Source: Halomonas sp. M4R1S46
GTDB taxonomy: Bacteria > Pseudomonadota > Gammaproteobacteria > Pseudomonadales > Halomonadaceae
Direction of reading: 5' to 3'
DNA: 64,000 nucleotides
Assembly: GCF_025725685.1 (NCBI RefSeq)
Contig: NZ_CP107008.1
Span: 4,092,001 to 4,156,000 of the forward strand
Shown: positions 61,632-64,000 of the stretch, one piece after another
Numbering within the stretch: the stretch's first letter is position 1
How the letters are laid out: every line of letters starts with the position of its first letter
Position numbers and translations under genes: made by a program
The notes under the pieces: generated by a model
Databases searched by the model: none
What the model was told of the DNA's origin: nothing
Seen by the model: only the letters and a program-made list of their open reading frames with translations

Positions 61632-61907
61632 TTACTTGGCGACAGCGTCCTTGAGGCCCTTGCCCGGCTTGAAGGCCACGGTCTTGCTGGCCGGGATGGT
61701 CAGCGGCTGACCGGTCTGGGGGTTCTTGCCGGTGCGAGCGGCCCGCTCGCGCACGGTGAAGGTACCGAAGCCGATCAGCGAGACATCCTTGCCATCGGAG
61801 ACACTGCCCGTGATCTCGTCGAGGATGACATTCAGGACCTGGCTGGCCTTGTCCTTGGATAGATCGGCACGCTCGGCGATCGCCGCGGCGAGTTCTGGTT
61901 TGCGCAT
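61632..61907 (-). CDS. hupB: DNA-binding protein HU
   Basis: 91 residues: MRKPELAAAIAERADLSKDK, then GFGTFTVRERAARTGKNPQT, the beta-arm that bends DNA, and SKTVAFKPGKGLKDAV. The start follows AGGAGG. HU rather than IHF is indicated by length and homodimer-type sequence. Confidence 0.95.
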   Translation of the reverse strand: MRKPELAAAIAERADLSKDKASQVLNVILDEITGSVSDGKDVSLIGFGTFTVRERAARTGKNPQTGQPLTIPASKTVAFKPGKGLKDAVAK

Positions 61908-62086
61908 ACAGCCCTCCTGGTTTCGATGAGCTACCGGTGATCCCACCGGCTCGTTGTTCTTCACGGAACATCCATGACTGCCTCACTCGCATGCGGCCCA
62001 GGGAGCGACATGCGAATGACGCCACTATGCAACGGGATCTCTGGCGACCCGACGGCCGGCGACCCGAGGCGCCGTCGTTGACGTCA

Positions 62087-63247
62087 CTAGCCTAGCAACG
62101 GCGGTGCAGCCCGCGCCAGTTCGACTTTCCGACGTACGCAGCCGCCTGTCAACGCGAATCCGATCAAACGACCGTCCTCATCCTCGGCGAGGGCAGTCAG
62201 ATCCGGTCCTTCCCCTTCGAGGCGCCAGCGGGCGGGTGGCACGGTGGGGGGCAGCGACACCACCGGCAGCAGTGGCGTCTTGACCAGCACCGGCCAGGGA
62301 CCATAGTGCACGGGCGTGGGCGTGCCGGTCAGGGTCCTGGCCAGGGCCTTGGCGCCGGCCTGCAACGGCTGGACATACATGGCATTGAGGCCATCGACGC
62401 AGGCCACATCGCCCAGGGCGAAGATGCCGGGGGTCGAGGTGGCCAGCAGGCGGTCGGTGTGGATGCCCGCCGCGCCGACCTCGAGCCCGGCTGCCGCGGC
62501 CAGCTCGCTGCGCGGCCGCAGGCCGGTGGCCACCAGCACCAGGTCGGCCTCCAGGCTCGCGCCATCGTCCAGCCCCAGCCCCACGCGGCTGCCGAGGGCC
62601 ATCAGCTCGCGCACGGTGCGTCCCGTATGCAGCCGGATGCCGGCCGCGACGAAGGCCTCGCCCAGGGCATGGCCCAGGGGTTCCGGCAGCAGCCGTGGCA
62701 GGGGCGCCGGCTCCGGGGCGACCAGCTCGACCGCGTGGCCGCCGGCGGCCAGGTCGTTGGCGAACTCGCAACCGACCAGACCGATGCCGACGATGGCGAT
62801 CCGCGCCGGCCGCCCCAGGGCATCCAGCGCCCCATGGAAGCCCCGGTAGTCGTCGAGATCGTTGATCGTGAAGACCCGCTCCGCCACGGCCTCGGGAATC
62901 GCGAAGGGGGCGACCGGCGCGGCCCCGGTGGCCAGCACCAGCTCTCCATAGGGCAGACGCTCGGCGCCGAGCGTCAGGGTCCGCGTGTCCGGATCCAGGG
63001 CCTCGACCCGGCTATGGGTGCGCATCACCACCCCCAACTGGTCGGCCACCTCGAGGGCGGAGCGGCTGGCCAGCCGCTCGGGGGGAAGCCGCTTGGCGAA
63101 GCCGGTGGAGAGCAGTGGCTTGGAGTAGTCGTCACCGCCGTCGGCGGTGATCAGGGTGATCGGCCGCTCGGCCTGGCTGGCGCGCACCTGGCGTGCCAGG
63201 CCGAGACCGGCCATGCCGGAGCCGATGATGGTCAGGGGAGCGGTCAT
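62087..63247 (-). CDS. FAD/NAD-dependent oxidoreductase, rubredoxin reductase-like
   Basis: 386 residues. The N-terminal FAD motif PLTIIGSGMAGLGLARQVRA, an NAD-binding motif IAIVGIGLVGCEFANDLAAG, and ATSTPGIFALGDVACVDG identify a two-dinucleotide-fold flavoprotein of the rubredoxin reductase (AlkT/RubB) type. No redox disulfide is present. No rubredoxin gene is visible nearby, so its electron acceptor is uncertain. Divergent from ubiC. Confidence 0.85.
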   Translation of the reverse strand: MTAPLTIIGSGMAGLGLARQVRASQAERPITLITADGGDDYSKPLLSTGFAKRLPPERLASRSALEVADQLGVVMRTHSRVEALDPDTRTLTLGAERLPYGELVLATGAAPVAPFAIPEAVAERVFTINDLDDYRGFHGALDALGRPARIAIVGIGLVGCEFANDLAAGGHAVELVAPEPAPLPRLLPEPLGHALGEAFVAAGIRLHTGRTVRELMALGSRVGLGLDDGASLEADLVLVATGLRPRSELAAAAGLEVGAAGIHTDRLLATSTPGIFALGDVACVDGLNAMYVQPLQAGAKALARTLTGTPTPVHYGPWPVLVKTPLLPVVSLPPTVPPARWRLEGEGPDLTALAEDEDGRLIGFALTGGCVRRKVELARAAPPLLG

Positions 63248-63377
63248 GGGATGCCTCGCTGCGAGGGACGCGACGGCCCGGCATGGGATGGCCCGTCACG
63301 GTTCGGCCCGTGTGGGATGGCGTATCGGCGAGCCATGGTACACTAGCCGCCCTTTGGATTGGACGCGGAGTAGAGCG

Positions 63378-63914
63378 GTGGATCACGGCCCGGCACTCGC
63401 CCCCCGATGGCGCCCCCTGGCGGCGGCACGCCCGGCCATGAGTCCCGCCTGGTGGCAATGGGTCGCCTCCCGCGATTCCCTCACCAGCCGCCTGACCGAG
63501 GCCGGCCGCCCCTGGCGCTTCCGGGTCCGCCTGCTCGGCCAGGGCCTCGGTCGGCCACGCCGCGACGAGGCCCTGGCCCTGGGCCTGCCGCTGGGTCGGC
63601 GAGCCTGGCTGCGCGAGGTGGCGCTGACCCTGGACGACCGCCCCTGGGTGATCGCCCGCTCGGTGGCGCCGCTGGACCAGCCACACCGCCGGCGGCTCGA
63701 GCGGCTCGGCGAGCACTCGCTGGGCCACTGGCTGTTCCGCCAGCCCGACCTGGAGCGCGGCCCCATCGAGGTCAGCGCCGACCCCGCCCCCTTCCACCCC
63801 ACCACGGGCCCCTGGGGGCGCCGCTCGGTGTTCCGTCATGGCGACTTCGCCGTGCTGGTGCAGGAATTCTTCCTGGAGGCCATGGTGGATGACCTCGCCT
63901 TGCCTTCACGATAG
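63378..63914 (+). CDS. ubiC: Chorismate pyruvate-lyase
   Basis: 178 residues; converts chorismate to 4-hydroxybenzoate, the first ubiquinone step. Family features include WWQWVASRDSLTSRL, REVALTLDDRPWVIARSV, LGEHSLGHWLF, and the C-terminal VFRHGDFAVLVQEFFLEAM. I take the GTG at 63378 with GGAG upstream. A probable ubiA follows, as in E. coli. Confidence 0.9.
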   Translation: MDHGPALAPRWRPLAAARPAMSPAWWQWVASRDSLTSRLTEAGRPWRFRVRLLGQGLGRPRRDEALALGLPLGRRAWLREVALTLDDRPWVIARSVAPLDQPHRRRLERLGEHSLGHWLFRQPDLERGPIEVSADPAPFHPTTGPWGRRSVFRHGDFAVLVQEFFLEAMVDDLALPSR

Positions 63915-63971
63915 GCTTGAGCGGCACGTGTCGGGAGGCGCCCCGCCCCTGGCACAGGCCCCGATCGACCC

Positions 63972-64000
63972 ATGCGAGAGACCCTGATGGACCGTACCCT
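63972..64000 (+). CDS. Start of a downstream gene, probably 4-hydroxybenzoate polyprenyltransferase
   Basis: Only the first codons (ATG at 63972 or 63987, MDRTL) are inside the window. Position directly after ubiC suggests ubiA; sequence alone cannot confirm it. Confidence 0.35.

Overview
The window is high-GC (visually well above 60%) gammaproteobacterial chromosome. Gene content and order fit a halophilic, facultatively anaerobic member of the Halomonadaceae (Halomonas-like). The pointers are NO-reductase and NnrS genes, oxygen-independent ubiquinone and heme synthesis, a split class II ribonucleotide reductase, a Pseudomonas-like pyrE/crc/rph order and a gmk-rpoZ-spoT-ridA-...-recG housekeeping string. 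No phage, transposase gene, plasmid backbone or CRISPR array was seen. The species is inference.

Region 1 (1-24.4 kb) is an anaerobiosis/nitric-oxide island: norC-norB, a CMD-family gene, nnrS-sirB2, a single-domain globin divergent from hmp, a marR/Yip1 pair, an orphan sdhB paralogue, hemerythrin genes, ubiU-ubiV-nrdG-like, nrdJb-nrdJa-ubiT, hemN and nsrR. Five FNR/Anr/Dnr-type boxes (TTGAY-N4-RTCAN) lie before norC, nnrS, ubiU, ubiT and hemN. Three NsrR-like 23-bp palindromes lie before norC, between the globin gene and hmp, and before the sdhB paralogue. Because nsrR itself is in the window, regulator and targets can be read together. The island also carries deletion scars: a ppyR-like remnant, a metB-like fragment joined to a 5'-truncated ric, and a duplicated gene tail. 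NrdJa is interrupted by a 374-residue intein placed directly before its thiyl-radical cysteine.

Region 2 (22-27.3 kb) holds a two-component system divergent from a small operon: a secreted, extremely Met/Asp/Glu-rich repeat peptide, a cytochrome b and a Tat-exported molybdopterin oxidoreductase. This resembles hypochlorite/methionine-oxidation defence modules but is not the standard MsrPQ pair. Region 3 (27.3-37.7 kb) has a phnDCEE-type phosphonate/phosphite ABC transporter, a histidine phosphatase, a deletion-inactivated ahpF, formate-THF ligase, a DUF488 protein, an EAL phosphodiesterase, a MITE-like palindromic element and tRNA-Arg(CCG).

Region 4 (37.8-44.9 kb) contains a di-heme cytochrome c5-type protein, rep-trmL, pyrE, crc, rph and yicC. 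Region 5 (44.9-51 kb) looks like a self-contained glutamine (or related amino acid) module: a histidine kinase with a solute-binding sensor, a sigma-54 response regulator, repeated upstream motifs, a -24/-12 promoter, an AGCS sodium symporter and glutaminase. Region 6 (51-64 kb) is mostly core genes: an MFS exporter, gmk, rpoZ, spoT, ridA, thpR, a PagL-like deacylase, an NAD-binding YeeZ-like protein, oxyR-recG, an SCP2 protein, a HU gene, a rubredoxin-reductase-like flavoprotein, ubiC and the first codons of a probable ubiA.

Two copies of a nested-hairpin intergenic repeat (1504-1603 and 14868-14966) differ in stem sequence but keep pairing, which implies selection on structure.
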